From Clostridiales bacterium (GTDB lineage Bacteria > Bacillota > Clostridia > Saccharofermentanales > Saccharofermentanaceae), in the NCBI GenBank assembly GCA_017511005.1, contig JAFWLP010000081.1, positions 1 to 64,000 on the forward strand: a DNA stretch of 64,000 nucleotides, in the 5' to 3' direction. The first letter of the stretch is position 1; every line of letters starts with the position of its first letter. Positions 9,020-17,970 of the stretch are shown here, piece by piece. The notes under the pieces are model-generated. The model worked only from the letters and a program-made list of their open reading frames with translations. It was not told where the DNA came from and searched no databases. A program made the position numbers and the translations under genes.

Positions 9020-10366
9020 TCAGTAACCGAATATGATCCTAAGAATATCCGAGATGAAGGCAAAGACCACCAGAAGGATTATTATGACAAATCCGACTAC
9101 GGTGAGCCATTTCTCCGCTTTCTCGGACAGCTTGTGTCCTATGACCATCTCAACAACTATAAAGATGATCTGTATACCGTCAAGTCCGGGTATCGGAAGA
9201 AGATTGGAGAAAGCAAGAGCGATGGAGATAACAGCACTCAGCATTATGAGCACATATATCTTCTCGCCTACAGTATCCTTCTCATCCTTAACGACATCAT
9301 TGACCATTGTCGTGATACCTATCGGACCCGATACCAAATTATAAGCTTTTTCTTTCCCGGCAATTATGTCTTTTATGCCTCTTATCGAGATATTACCGAT
9401 CGTAGCCGGCATTTTGGCCGCATAACCTAACGCAGCGAAAAAATGCGAAGGCGAATCGATCACATAAGACATCAGCCTTATTCCCCTGGCGGTTGCATAA
9501 TCAACATAATGAGGAATGATCTCATCTTCCATCGTCACGCCGTCTCTTATGTATGTAACGGTAAGGACGTCATCAGTAACGTTATAGATAAATTCCTCAA
9601 ACTCTTCATCGGAAACCGAGACACCGTTTATGTGGGTAATGTAATCCCCCGGCTTAAGGACAGGATTATAATCGTTCTGATCCTCATCAACAGAATGAAC
9701 GAGCATTCCTCCGTTCTGGTTCGCCTCATCCGCCATGTTTACGGTAATGCCAAGCATGGCACGGTTCCTGATGACAGGTGTGAGTACGAGATCGTAATCC
9801 TTGCCTGTCTCCTGGGATCTGAGAGTAAGTGTCATCGGCTCGGCCGGATCGGCGGCATCGAGTTCATAGTAAAGGTCATAAGTCGTATAGATCTTATTGC
9901 CGTTGATCCTTCTGATATCATCCCCTGGTGTATACTCGGAAGCGACCTCATATGTCTGTGTGCCCTCGATGGCAGGTCCGATCTCCGTCGATACAAAGCC
10001 CGTTACGCAGAACATAGCGACAAAGATTAGAAAACCCAGTATCAGGTTCATGACGGGACCCGCAAGAGAGACCAGCAGTCTCTTGAATCTCGGCTGATTT
10101 ATGAGCAGATCGGGCTCATTGCCGTTGACAACATAACCGGCTTCGTCTATCTCCGTGAATCTGACGTAAGCGCCGATCGGAATGAGCCTGATCGTGAAAT
10201 TCACGTCTTTATGCTTCCAGGATATCAGCTTTGGACCGACAAATATCGATACTTCAAACACTTTTATCTTGAGAAGTCTGGCAACCCAGAAATGTCCGAG
10301 CTCATGAAGAGTTGCGAGAACTCCGAGCATTATTATCACGAAAATTATGCTTCTTAATATACTCAT
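9020..10366 (-). CDS. rseP: Site-2 intramembrane metalloprotease RseP (M50)
   Basis: This zinc protease cuts membrane-bound signalling proteins and remnant signal peptides within the bilayer. Its zinc site HELGH lies in the first membrane helix (about residues 21-25), a PDZ-like region fills the middle, and a late helix carries the third-ligand motif PIPGLDG. The ATG at 10366 overlaps the dxr stop codon as TAATG, so the genes are translationally coupled. An upstream in-frame extension is rejected because the natural signal helix starts at MSILRS. About 448 residues. The position between dxr and ispG is the conserved order for this block. Confidence 0.94.
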   Translation of the reverse strand: MSILRSIIFVIIMLGVLATLHELGHFWVARLLKIKVFEVSIFVGPKLISWKHKDVNFTIRLIPIGAYVRFTEIDEAGYVVNGNEPDLLINQPRFKRLLVSLAGPVMNLILGFLIFVAMFCVTGFVSTEIGPAIEGTQTYEVASEYTPGDDIRRINGNKIYTTYDLYYELDAADPAEPMTLTLRSQETGKDYDLVLTPVIRNRAMLGITVNMADEANQNGGMLVHSVDEDQNDYNPVLKPGDYITHINGVSVSDEEFEEFIYNVTDDVLTVTYIRDGVTMEDEIIPHYVDYATARGIRLMSYVIDSPSHFFAALGYAAKMPATIGNISIRGIKDIIAGKEKAYNLVSGPIGITTMVNDVVKDEKDTVGEKIYVLIMLSAVISIALAFSNLLPIPGLDGIQIIFIVVEMVIGHKLSEKAEKWLTVVGFVIIILLVVFAFISDILRIIFGY

Positions 10367-11547
10367 TATCTGATTTTTCCGTCTATTATTTCTTCTGCAT
10401 ATATTCTGGCATCCCTGTCGGTCTGACATATCGAACCGATCGTCAGTTCACAGGAGGATACCGAAGGTTCCATTTTCGAGACTGTCTCGAAAACAGTCTC
10501 CTCAATCCCGAGGAAACCGATCTTTCCGGCAAGATATGCCCTAACGGCTGATTCATTTGCCGCGTTCATTACCGTCGGGATAAGACCGCCTTTCCTGCCA
10601 GCCTCGTAAGCAAGCCCTACAAGTCTGAAAACATCCGTGTCACAGGGCTCGAACGTAAGGCTCGACATGGCCGCGTCAAACGGATCGAACTCCGTAACGA
10701 TCGACGGTCCGCGCTGAGGATAATACAGAGCAACCTCGATCGGAAGGATCATTGATGGCTTGCCCATCTGAGCAAGAACAGAACCGTCTTTGAGCCTGAT
10801 CATCGAATGGATGACACTCTGGGGGTGAACCACGACATCTATCCTGTCACACTCAATGCCGTACAGATGATGCGCCTCGATGATCTCAAGGCCTTTATTC
10901 ATCATGGTGGCGGAATCTATCGTTATCTTGCCACCCATGTTCCATGTCGGATGGTGAAGAGCATCTTCAACAGTGACATTCCCCAGTTCTTCTCTGGACC
11001 TGCCCCTGAACGGACCGCCGGAAGCCGTTATCAGTATCCTGTCAAGGTCCGCCCTGTCTTCACCTTTAAGACACTGCCAGATGGCCGAGTGTTCGCTGTC
11101 GATCGGGAGCATCATGACGCCCTTTTCCCTGATAAGAGGCATGATCACGTCTCCGCCGGCAACAAGTGTCTCTTTGTTGGCAAGTGCAATGTCCTTCCCT
11201 GCCAAAACGGCATGATATACCGGTTCGAGGCCGGCAAATCCGACGATCGCACCAACGACAGTATCGCAGCTGTCCAGAGTGGCACAGGCGATATTGCCTT
11301 CTTTTCCCGCGAGCACTTCGGTACCGGTATCAGAACCTCTGAGCCTTTCGGAAAGCTCTTTTGCCTTCTGTTCATCAGCCATGGAACATACCTTTGGTCT
11401 GAATTCCAGTATCTGACCGTAAAGCGTATCAATGTCACCGCCGCATGTAAGCGATTCGACGGTAAAGTCATCCGGTGCTTTTCTTACTACTTCAAGGGTC
11501 TGTTTACCGATGGAACCCGTGGAACCCAATATGGACAATCTGCGCAT
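10366..11547 (-). CDS. dxr: 1-deoxy-D-xylulose 5-phosphate reductoisomerase
   Basis: Dxr makes MEP from DXP with NADPH, the first committed MEP-pathway step. The N-terminal nucleotide-binding motif GSTGSIGKQT (residues 8-17), the ASGGPFRG loop and the metal/substrate region SATMMNKGLEIIEAHHLYG are all present. Length of 393 residues is normal. It lies between cdsA and rseP; the stop overlaps the rseP start by one base. Confidence 0.97.
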   Translation of the reverse strand: MRRLSILGSTGSIGKQTLEVVRKAPDDFTVESLTCGGDIDTLYGQILEFRPKVCSMADEQKAKELSERLRGSDTGTEVLAGKEGNIACATLDSCDTVVGAIVGFAGLEPVYHAVLAGKDIALANKETLVAGGDVIMPLIREKGVMMLPIDSEHSAIWQCLKGEDRADLDRILITASGGPFRGRSREELGNVTVEDALHHPTWNMGGKITIDSATMMNKGLEIIEAHHLYGIECDRIDVVVHPQSVIHSMIRLKDGSVLAQMGKPSMILPIEVALYYPQRGPSIVTEFDPFDAAMSSLTFEPCDTDVFRLVGLAYEAGRKGGLIPTVMNAANESAVRAYLAGKIGFLGIEETVFETVSKMEPSVSSCELTIGSICQTDRDARIYAEEIIDGKIR

Positions 11548-11587
11548 TATAGCTCTCCCGACAAATGATTAAATGTTGACATGCCGC

Positions 11588-12454
11588 TCACAGGAAATTA
11601 TTGGCGATTATCGCAAGCAGCAGTGCCGTCGGGATCGTAAAGAACGCGCTGTCGAATCTGTCGAGCATCCCGCCGTGTCCCGGGAAAATGTTGCCGAAAT
11701 CCTTTATGCCGGTCCTTCTCTTGATAACGGAGCAGAACCAGTCACCTAGCTGCGACATTATGGATATGAGAATGCCCAGAAGGAACATTATGATCCCATA
11801 TGGAACGATCCCCATCTGTATGTTTTCGAGCTTATAGATAACCACACAGGAATAGATCAATACCGCGAGCGCGCAGAAAACTGCTCCGCCAATACAACCT
11901 TCCCATGTCTTCTTGGGAGAAATATGCGGAACTATCTTGTGCTTGCCGATGGCAACACCTGTAAAATATGCGAATGTATCCGTGGCCCAGGGCGCGAAAA
12001 GTCCTATGATCATGTAGAACCAGCCGTGAGGCAGGAAGAGCATCGCAAGATCCAGACAGAATAACGGGAATGAGATATAAAAGATCATTCCCCCGGTGAA
12101 CATGCCGTTGAGAAAGGATTTCTCATCATACGGCCGCGCAAGGGGAAGCGCGATTCCGCAGGAAACACAATACATGCAGACGACTATCAGATAAAGTGCC
12201 ATCGTATTCTCGACCTTGAGTTCGAAAGCAAGTCCTGCGATCACTACTATAACAGTAAGAGCAATGCCGATGATGAGAAGGAATGCCGACGGTTGATAAC
12301 CGCCGTGCTTCAGTGCCTTGAACATCTCGATGCACGCGAAGACTCCGATGATTCCAGACATTATCACAGCCGTGACCGGCCAGAAATAAGCCGGCAGGAA
12401 GAACAGCAGCACCAGAACGGTAAAGATAATGCCTGTAATAATCCTCTGTCTCAA
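11588..12454 (-). CDS. cdsA: Phosphatidate cytidylyltransferase
   Basis: CdsA makes CDP-diacylglycerol, the branch point for membrane phospholipids. The 288-residue protein is almost entirely hydrophobic, with about seven to eight membrane helices, and has the CDS signature around KHKIVPHISPKKTWEG and the C-terminal FGNIFPGHGGMLDRFDS segment. The start appears to be TTG at 12454, one base after the uppS stop, with AAGG six bases upstream. No in-frame ATG precedes the first helix, so TTG is preferred. Confidence 0.94.
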   Translation of the reverse strand: MRQRIITGIIFTVLVLLFFLPAYFWPVTAVIMSGIIGVFACIEMFKALKHGGYQPSAFLLIIGIALTVIVVIAGLAFELKVENTMALYLIVVCMYCVSCGIALPLARPYDEKSFLNGMFTGGMIFYISFPLFCLDLAMLFLPHGWFYMIIGLFAPWATDTFAYFTGVAIGKHKIVPHISPKKTWEGCIGGAVFCALAVLIYSCVVIYKLENIQMGIVPYGIIMFLLGILISIMSQLGDWFCSVIKRRTGIKDFGNIFPGHGGMLDRFDSAFFTIPTALLLAIIANNFL

Positions 12455-12455
12455 T

Positions 12456-13223
12456 TTAAGCCTTGCTCTCCTTCTTGGAAAGGCCGCCGAAGCGCCTGTC
12501 CCTTAATGCAAAATCCCGGAAAGCCTGTGTAAGCTCCTCGTAGCCGAAGTCCGGCCATAACGTATCGGAGACCCAGAATTCCGAATAGGCACTTTCCCAT
12601 AAAAGGAAATTGGATAATCTCATCTCTCCGCTGGGTCTGATGATCAGTTCCGGATCAGGTACGTCAGGAAGATAAAGATTATCAGATATCATTTGCTCGG
12701 TAATGTCTTCAGGAGCGATCTGTCCTTCCCTGACCTGCATGGCTATCTTGCGGCAGCTGCTCAGGATCTCGCGTCTTCCGCCGTAATTGAGCGCGACAAT
12801 AAGCTGCATGTTAGGACGATTCTTCGATCTCTCCTCGGCTGTCCTGCAGACATCCCTTACCTTTTGGGGAAGTTCCGAATCATCGCCCGTGAATCTGACC
12901 CTGATACCTTCTTCAGCAAGTTCGGGATCATACTTGTCGAAAAGCTCGACAAAGAGCTTCATCAGGAAATCGACTTCACCCTGCGGTCTGGACCAGTTCT
13001 CGGTGGAAAAGGCATAGACCGTAAGATACTTGACGCCATACCTTACGCAGTTGCGGCAAAGCTCTTTGAGATTCTCCGCACCGACCTTGTGACCGGCACT
13101 TCTCGGAAGGTGACGGTTGGTTGCCCATCTCCCGTTACCGTCCATTATTACACCCAAAGATACGGGGACCTTAAGGTCACCCGTATCATAAGACTTTACG
13201 ATTTTCTTTCCGGTTAACGCCAT
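12456..13223 (-). CDS. uppS: Isoprenyl (undecaprenyl) diphosphate synthase
   Basis: UppS condenses isopentenyl diphosphate units onto farnesyl diphosphate to make the lipid carrier for peptidoglycan precursors. The catalytic aspartate is in VIMDGNGRWA (about 27-36), followed by the FSTENW motif and the RPSGEMRLSNFLLWESAYSE region that binds the homoallylic substrate. At 255 residues it is of normal length. Its ATG overlaps the frr stop codon by one base (TGATG). Confidence 0.96.
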   Translation of the reverse strand: MALTGKKIVKSYDTGDLKVPVSLGVIMDGNGRWATNRHLPRSAGHKVGAENLKELCRNCVRYGVKYLTVYAFSTENWSRPQGEVDFLMKLFVELFDKYDPELAEEGIRVRFTGDDSELPQKVRDVCRTAEERSKNRPNMQLIVALNYGGRREILSSCRKIAMQVREGQIAPEDITEQMISDNLYLPDVPDPELIIRPSGEMRLSNFLLWESAYSEFWVSDTLWPDFGYEELTQAFRDFALRDRRFGGLSKKESKA

Positions 13224-13795
13224 CAGATCTCCATAAGTTCCTTATTCTTAGCCTCGCAGACCTTGTCTACTTCGGCTGTGAACTTATCGGTGATCTTCTG
13301 AACCTTCTCCTCGAATTCCTTGAGGAGATCATCAGTCAGTTCCTTCTTCTTGTTGGCGGCACGCATCTTATCGATCGCATCGCGGCGGTTGTTGCGGATG
13401 ACGACCTTTGTCTCGTCTCCGTAAACCTTAACCTGCTTAACGAGATCCTTACGTCTTTCCTCTGTGAGCATAGGGAAAACGAGTCTGATCATCTTACCGT
13501 CATTCGTGGGATTGATTCCAAGATCGGAAGCCTGGATGGCATGCTCGATATCTCTTAACATCTTCGGATCCCAGGGTGAAAGAGTGATCATTCTTGCTTC
13601 GGGAACCTGAATGTTCGCTACAGCATTAAGAGGAGACGGAGCACCGTAGTAATCAACGGTGATCTTGTCCAGAACATGCGGATTCGCACGTCCGGCACGG
13701 ATTGTGTTGAGGTTCTCCTGAAGATTGTCGATGCATTTCCGCATTTTCGCTTCGATATCATCATAATCTTTCTTTGTGATCTCGATCATAGCCAT
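13223..13795 (-). CDS. frr: Ribosome recycling factor
   Basis: RRF splits post-termination ribosomes together with EF-G. The 190-residue protein shows the family core RAGRANPHVLDKI and the three-helix bundle with the NPTNDGKMIRL segment. The first ATG has AGGAGGC 7 nt upstream and is preferred over the second Met. pyrH lies 33 bp upstream and uppS overlaps downstream. Confidence 0.97.
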   Translation of the reverse strand: MAMIEITKKDYDDIEAKMRKCIDNLQENLNTIRAGRANPHVLDKITVDYYGAPSPLNAVANIQVPEARMITLSPWDPKMLRDIEHAIQASDLGINPTNDGKMIRLVFPMLTEERRKDLVKQVKVYGDETKVVIRNNRRDAIDKMRAANKKKELTDDLLKEFEEKVQKITDKFTAEVDKVCEAKNKELMEI

Positions 13796-13828
13796 AAATA
13801 AAGCCTCCTCTTATATGATTTATTTTTC

Positions 13829-14536
13829 TTATTCAACTATCGTTCCTAATTCTTCGCCCTTCGCGATCCTTACGATATTCTCAGGATCCTTCATGGAGAA
13901 TACGAGGATCTTGGTGTGATTATCGCGGCAGAGAGCGGCTGCCGTTGCATCCATGACCTTAAGGTTCAGCCTTAATACCTCGTCATGGGATACCTTGTCA
14001 TACTTCTTGGCGTCAGGATAAACATTGGGATCCTTATCGTAAACGCCGTCAACCATGGTGGCCTTAAGGAATACGTCAGCACCGATCTCGGTTGCTCGTA
14101 ATGCAGCACCTGTGTCAGTTGAGAAATACGGATTGCCTGTTCCGCATGCGAAAATAACGATCCTTCCCTTCTCCAGATGTCTTACTGCTCTCTTTCTGAT
14201 ATAGGGTTCAGCCATCTGTCTTACTTCGATAGCCGACAGGACTCTTGTTACGGCACCCTGCTGTTCCAGAGCATCGGAAAGCGCCAGGGAGTTCATCAGT
14301 GTTGCGAGCATTCCCATGTGATCTGCCGTAACCCTGTCCATCTTCTCGGATGATCTTCCGCGCCAGAAGTTGCCTCCGCCTACAACGATCGCAACCTGTA
14401 CGCCGAGATCGGCAACAGCCTTGATGTTGGCTGATATCTCTTTAAGCACTTCATCATTGATGCCCATCTTGGCATCGCCGGCCAGAGCCTCACCCGATAT
14501 CTTCAGAAGCACTCTGTTATATTTTGTCTCACTCAT
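13829..14536 (-). CDS. pyrH: UMP kinase
   Basis: PyrH phosphorylates UMP to UDP in pyrimidine synthesis. The amino-acid-kinase fold motifs KISGEALAG (near residue 12), [10 protein letters not shown] and the [14 protein letters not shown] loop are present in 235 residues. A strong terminator lies between tsf and pyrH, so pyrH must depend either on readthrough or on a promoter in the AT-rich 14537-14650 interval; I see no consensus pair there (TAAAAT exists without a good -35). Confidence 0.97.
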   Translation of the reverse strand: MSETKYNRVLLKISGEALAGDAKMGINDEVLKEISANIKAVADLGVQVAIVVGGGNFWRGRSSEKMDRVTADHMGMLATLMNSLALSDALEQQGAVTRVLSAIEVRQMAEPYIRKRAVRHLEKGRIVIFACGTGNPYFSTDTGAALRATEIGADVFLKATMVDGVYDKDPNVYPDAKKYDKVSHDEVLRLNLKVMDATAAALCRDNHTKILVFSMKDPENIVRIAKGEELGTIVE

Positions 14537-14650
14537 TTTAAGTTCTTTCCTCCGCGTAAAATTCTCTCAATAGATTTTAACAGTAATACTCCTTTAATAA
14601 AAGTAAAAAAAGAGATAGTTGAGGTATGTTTTCGGGAACGGCATAAAAAC

Positions 14651-14678
14651 AAAAAAGGGCTGCCCCTTGGGACAGCCC
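14651..14678 (-). terminator. Rho-independent terminator after tsf
   Basis: A perfect six-pair GGGCTG/CAGCCC stem with further pairing of CCC and GGG, followed on the minus strand by TTTTTTGTTTTT. It separates the abundantly expressed rpsB-tsf unit from pyrH and the downstream genes. Confidence 0.9.
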
Positions 14679-14710
14679 TGAAACACTTGATCAACAGACC
14701 TTAAGATCTA

Positions 14711-15649
14711 TTAAAGACCTGCCTGCTTTCTTACTTCCTCAGCGAAATCGTCAACTTTCTTCTCGATGCCCTCACCAAGACCGAATCTTGTGAAACGGAC
14801 TACGGAAACGTTAGCGCCGATAGCCTTGATGGACTGTTCGATATACTGGGAGATAGTAAGATCGTCATCTCTGAAGAACTCCTGATCTACGAGGCAGTTA
14901 AGCTTGTAGAAGTTCTTGATCTGGCCGGGAACGATCCTGTCCATGATGATCTTCTCAGGCTTACCCTCTTCGAGAGCCTTGTTCTTGATGATATCAACTT
15001 CCTTGTCGAGCTCTGCCTGGGGAACTTCATCCTCTGTAACCCAGTTAGGTCTCATTGAAGCAACCTGCATGCCGATGTTCTTTGCGAAATCAGCGAACTC
15101 AGGCTTTGTGATTACGGAATCGTCATCTGTTGTAACTTCAACAAATACGCCGACCTTACCGCCCATGTGGATGTAAGAAGCAACAGCACCGTTGCCCTCC
15201 ACTTCATAGATAACGAATCTTCTGATGGATGTGTTCTCACCGATATCAGCGATAGCTTCCTTCTGGAAGATCTCAACAGTCTTGGACTCGTCACTGTAAA
15301 GAGGCTGAGCCATAAGCTCTTCGATATCAGCAGGCTTCTTAGCAAGGATGTGTGTAGAAACAGCTTCACAGAAGTTCTTAAACTTATCAGTGTTAGCAGC
15401 AAAGTCTGTCTCAATGTTGATCTCTACGAGAACGCCGGACTTCTTGTCATCAGCGATCTTGGAAACAACTGCACCCTCTGCAGCGATCCTTGCGGACTTC
15501 TTCTCAGCCTTAGCCATACCCTTCTCACGGAGCCAAGCCTTAGCCTTCTCGATATCACCTTCACACTCGATAAGTGCCTTCTTGCAGTCCATGATGCCGC
15601 AATCTGTGAGCTCACGGAGTTCTTTAACCTGTTGTGCTGTAACTGCCAT
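14711..15649 (-). CDS. tsf: Elongation factor Ts
   Basis: EF-Ts regenerates EF-Tu-GTP. The N-terminal UBA-like domain (LRELTDCGIMDCKKAL, residues 10-25) and the TDFAANTDKF segment that contacts EF-Tu are visible; 312 residues is normal. It follows rpsB by 38 bp and ends just before a strong terminator. Confidence 0.97.
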   Translation of the reverse strand: MAVTAQQVKELRELTDCGIMDCKKALIECEGDIEKAKAWLREKGMAKAEKKSARIAAEGAVVSKIADDKKSGVLVEINIETDFAANTDKFKNFCEAVSTHILAKKPADIEELMAQPLYSDESKTVEIFQKEAIADIGENTSIRRFVIYEVEGNGAVASYIHMGGKVGVFVEVTTDDDSVITKPEFADFAKNIGMQVASMRPNWVTEDEVPQAELDKEVDIIKNKALEEGKPEKIIMDRIVPGQIKNFYKLNCLVDQEFFRDDDLTISQYIEQSIKAIGANVSVVRFTRFGLGEGIEKKVDDFAEEVRKQAGL

Positions 15650-15687
15650 ATATATTCTCCTTTGCGTTTATAGTTAAGATTCGGAAA

Positions 15688-16497
15688 TTAAGACTCGGAA
15701 GCGATCTCTTCGATGGACTTCTCGCCTGCTTCCTCAGCAGCCTGCTCTTCAGCAACCTCAGCTGTAGCAGCCTGAGCCTCAGCTGAATCAAGATCCATAC
15801 CCTCAGATGTAGCGTCCTCACCCTGATGAGCTTCGATAACAGCGTCAGCCATCTTAGCTGTGATGAGCTTAACCGCACGGATAGCGTCATCGTTACCGGG
15901 GATTACATAGTCAACTTCATCAGGATCGCAGTTTGTATCAACGATAGCAATGATCGGGATACCGAGTCTCTTAGCTTCTGCAACTGCATTGTGCTCTTTC
16001 TTTGTATCAACGATGAAGAGTGCTGCAGGGAGCTTTACCATGCCTACGATACCGCCGAGGTTCTGGTCGAGCTTTGTCATCTCGAGCTTAAGCTTGGCAA
16101 CTTCCTTCTTTGTTCTGAGTTCGAAAGAACCGTCTGCTTCCATTCTGCGGAGCTCTTCAAGTCTTGCTACTCTCTTCTTGATCGTTACGAAGTTTGTGAG
16201 AGTACCGCCGAGCCAACGGTAGTTAACATAGAACTGACCGCAGCGCTGTGCTTCTTCCTTGATGGAATCCTGAGCCTGCTTCTTTGTACCGACGAAAAGG
16301 ATATCACCCTTCTCAGCGAGCTCGCGCATAGCGTCATAGGCCTCGTCGACCTTCTTGACTGTCTTCTGCAAATCGATGATGTGGATTGAGTTACGCTCCG
16401 TGAAGATGTACTCTGACATCTTAGGGTTCCAACGGCGTGTCTGGTGACCGAAGTGTACGCCTGCTTCAAGAAGCTGCTTCATTAAAATAACTGGCAT
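15688..16497 (-). CDS. rpsB: 30S ribosomal protein S2 with acidic C-terminal tail
   Basis: S2 binds near the neck of the 30S subunit. The signature start ([20 protein letters not shown]) and [19 protein letters not shown] are present. After about residue 220 comes a tail of roughly 45 residues rich in Ala and Glu, beyond the usual S2 core. The ATG follows AGGAGG. A leader of about 90 nt with a long hairpin precedes the gene, suggesting autoregulation. Confidence 0.97.
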   Translation of the reverse strand: MPVILMKQLLEAGVHFGHQTRRWNPKMSEYIFTERNSIHIIDLQKTVKKVDEAYDAMRELAEKGDILFVGTKKQAQDSIKEEAQRCGQFYVNYRWLGGTLTNFVTIKKRVARLEELRRMEADGSFELRTKKEVAKLKLEMTKLDQNLGGIVGMVKLPAALFIVDTKKEHNAVAEAKRLGIPIIAIVDTNCDPDEVDYVIPGNDDAIRAVKLITAKMADAVIEAHQGEDATSEGMDLDSAEAQAATAEVAEEQAAEEAGEKSIEEIASES

Positions 16498-16588
16498 AAA
16501 ATAAATCCTCCTGTTTTTTCTTCCGCATACATCAGGTAATATTCAGCTCAAAATGGCCACAGTCGGAATGTATGCGTGATTTTTATGC
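16498..16588 (-). promoter_or_regulatory. rpsB 5' leader with long stem, candidate S2 autoregulatory element
   Basis: The predicted transcript start is near 16588. Arms CGCATACAT (16524-16532) and ATGTATGCG (16568-16576) pair perfectly over 9 bp and enclose about 35 nt; the ribosome site (AGGAGG) lies about 15 nt after the stem. rpsB leaders are autoregulated by S2 in several bacteria, but I do not recognise a specific Rfam motif, so the role is inferred. Confidence 0.5.
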
Positions 16589-16594
16589 TCGAGT

Positions 16595-16623
16595 ATTCTA
16601 ACAAAAAGGTAAATGCAATGCAA
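16595..16623 (-). promoter_or_regulatory. Sigma-A promoter of rpsB-tsf
   Basis: TTGCAT (16618-16623) and TAGAAT (16595-16600) are separated by 17 bp on the minus strand. The -35 box sits inside the 3' arm of the preceding folA hairpin. Confidence 0.65.
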
Positions 16624-16689
16624 TAACAACCTCACTTCGAACAGTATTTTCTTCGAAAATAACCCGTGAGTGATGTCAGCATTGCATTT
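16611..16689 (-). terminator. Long hairpin ending the folA transcript
   Basis: Eleven-base arms (16611-16621 and 16679-16689) are perfect inverted repeats, with further internal pairing (CTCAC/GTGAG; ATTTTC/GAAAAT). On the minus strand they are followed by ACC and TTTTT. The outer arm overlaps the rpsB -35 box. Confidence 0.6.
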
Positions 16690-16712
16690 TTCGTATCTGA
16701 ACACTCAAAGAA

Positions 16713-17204
16713 TTATTTTCTCTTATAGTGCTTAACCGTGAATTCCACACCTTTCTCGCTCATTACGGGAGGTTCTTCCTCTTCAAGTTCCCAATCCGGA
16801 TCCTCATCAAGGTTCGGGAACCAGCAGTCAGCTTCGAACTCGGCACGGATGCTGGTGATTATCGCCCTGTCACAGAGTCCGATAAGCGAATTATACAGAG
16901 ACGCTCCGCCGATAAGATAGACCTCATCAGAGGTAAGTTCCAAAAAATCTTCCAGCTCATCAACGGAATGAAGAATCATGGCACCTTCCTTCTCATACTC
17001 ATAACTTCTGGACATTATGACGTTGACACGGTTAGGCAGAAGCCTCTGTCCCGGGAAAGTCTCAAGCGTCTTTCTTCCGAATACGACTGTATGTCCGGAC
17101 GTGTATTTTCTGAAGACGCCTTTCTGGTCTTCCGGCAGTGAGATAAGCAGATGTCCCTGATTGCCGATTGCCCAATTCTTGTCAACTGCTGAAATCGCGA
17201 TCAT
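16713..17204 (-). CDS. folA: Dihydrofolate reductase
   Basis: The enzyme reduces dihydrofolate to tetrahydrofolate with NADPH, replacing the folate oxidised by thymidylate synthase. At 163 residues it has the family start (ISAVDKNWAIGNQG), the NADPH-binding GRKTLETFPG and the IGGASLYNSL motif. It lies in one cluster with thyA, as is common, with a histidine phosphatase gene between them. The C-terminal part is unusually acidic (a run of Glu near residue 140). Confidence 0.95.
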   Translation of the reverse strand: MIAISAVDKNWAIGNQGHLLISLPEDQKGVFRKYTSGHTVVFGRKTLETFPGQRLLPNRVNVIMSRSYEYEKEGAMILHSVDELEDFLELTSDEVYLIGGASLYNSLIGLCDRAIITSIRAEFEADCWFPNLDEDPDWELEEEEPPVMSEKGVEFTVKHYKRK

Positions 17205-17241
17205 ACTTGTAACCCCCGAAAATATTGATTATCCAGATTTA

Positions 17242-17955
17242 TCAGCCCTCGAAAAGCTGAGTAAAATACCCTGACTGTGATATCGGCTCGCCTGCTTCAA
17301 GCAAATGTCTTGAATCGGCGAAGACCTGTACCCTGAAGCTCGCTTCCCCGGGTATCCTTTCTTCAGAACCCAAAACAGTTATTGATGTCGGCGCCATCAT
17401 CATTCCCTGCCATATCGCAGGAGCGGCAACACCGATAAGATGACCGATTATGAGAGCCGTAACGCCGAAATGACAGAAGAACACGATGTTATCGTCATTA
17501 TGCTCCAACACATCATAGAAGTTTCTGTCATTACGCTTATAGCCGTGCTTTTCGAGCAGGGCATCAAATCCGTCATATACTTCCTGTGCGTGCTCTGCGA
17601 TATTGCCTGACTTCATGATCTCCGTATAGGCCCACTTATCCTTGTCATGAAAGTCATCCCTGTGATTGAAATCCCTCGGATAGAAGTCCCATGCAATGGT
17701 CCATTCCTTAACGTCCTCATCCCAGATCCTGTAATAGAATTCCTGCAGCCAGTCGCATGTGACCGCTTCACGGCCCGTCTTATTAAGAGTAGCCGAGCAG
17801 GTGTCTTTCGCGCGTCCCATCGGAGAACAGTAGATCTGCTTAATGTCCCATTTGGCTACACGCTCCGCGAGTATCTCAGCTTCACGCCAGCCCTTTTCCG
17901 TAAGGGAATCCTTCTCGTAATCTGGATCCCCGTGTCTTATAAAGATCAGCTTCAT
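17242..17955 (-). CDS. Histidine phosphatase family protein
   Basis: A phosphoglycerate-mutase-like phosphatase of 237 residues. The phospho-accepting histidine is in FIRHGDPDY (residues 5-13), the arginine of the pocket in CSPMGRAKDT, and the second catalytic histidine in FFCHFGVTAL near residue 170. The family acts on many small phosphate esters and the substrate cannot be inferred. It lies between thyA (15 bp) and folA, so a link to nucleotide or folate metabolism is possible but unproven. Confidence 0.85.
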   Translation of the reverse strand: MKLIFIRHGDPDYEKDSLTEKGWREAEILAERVAKWDIKQIYCSPMGRAKDTCSATLNKTGREAVTCDWLQEFYYRIWDEDVKEWTIAWDFYPRDFNHRDDFHDKDKWAYTEIMKSGNIAEHAQEVYDGFDALLEKHGYKRNDRNFYDVLEHNDDNIVFFCHFGVTALIIGHLIGVAAPAIWQGMMMAPTSITVLGSEERIPGEASFRVQVFADSRHLLEAGEPISQSGYFTQLFEG

Positions 17956-17970
17956 GTATTTACCGCCGCA

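Noticed and set aside
10807-11568. A 253-codon plus-strand frame opposite dxr
   Set aside because: Shadow of dxr, without family motifs.
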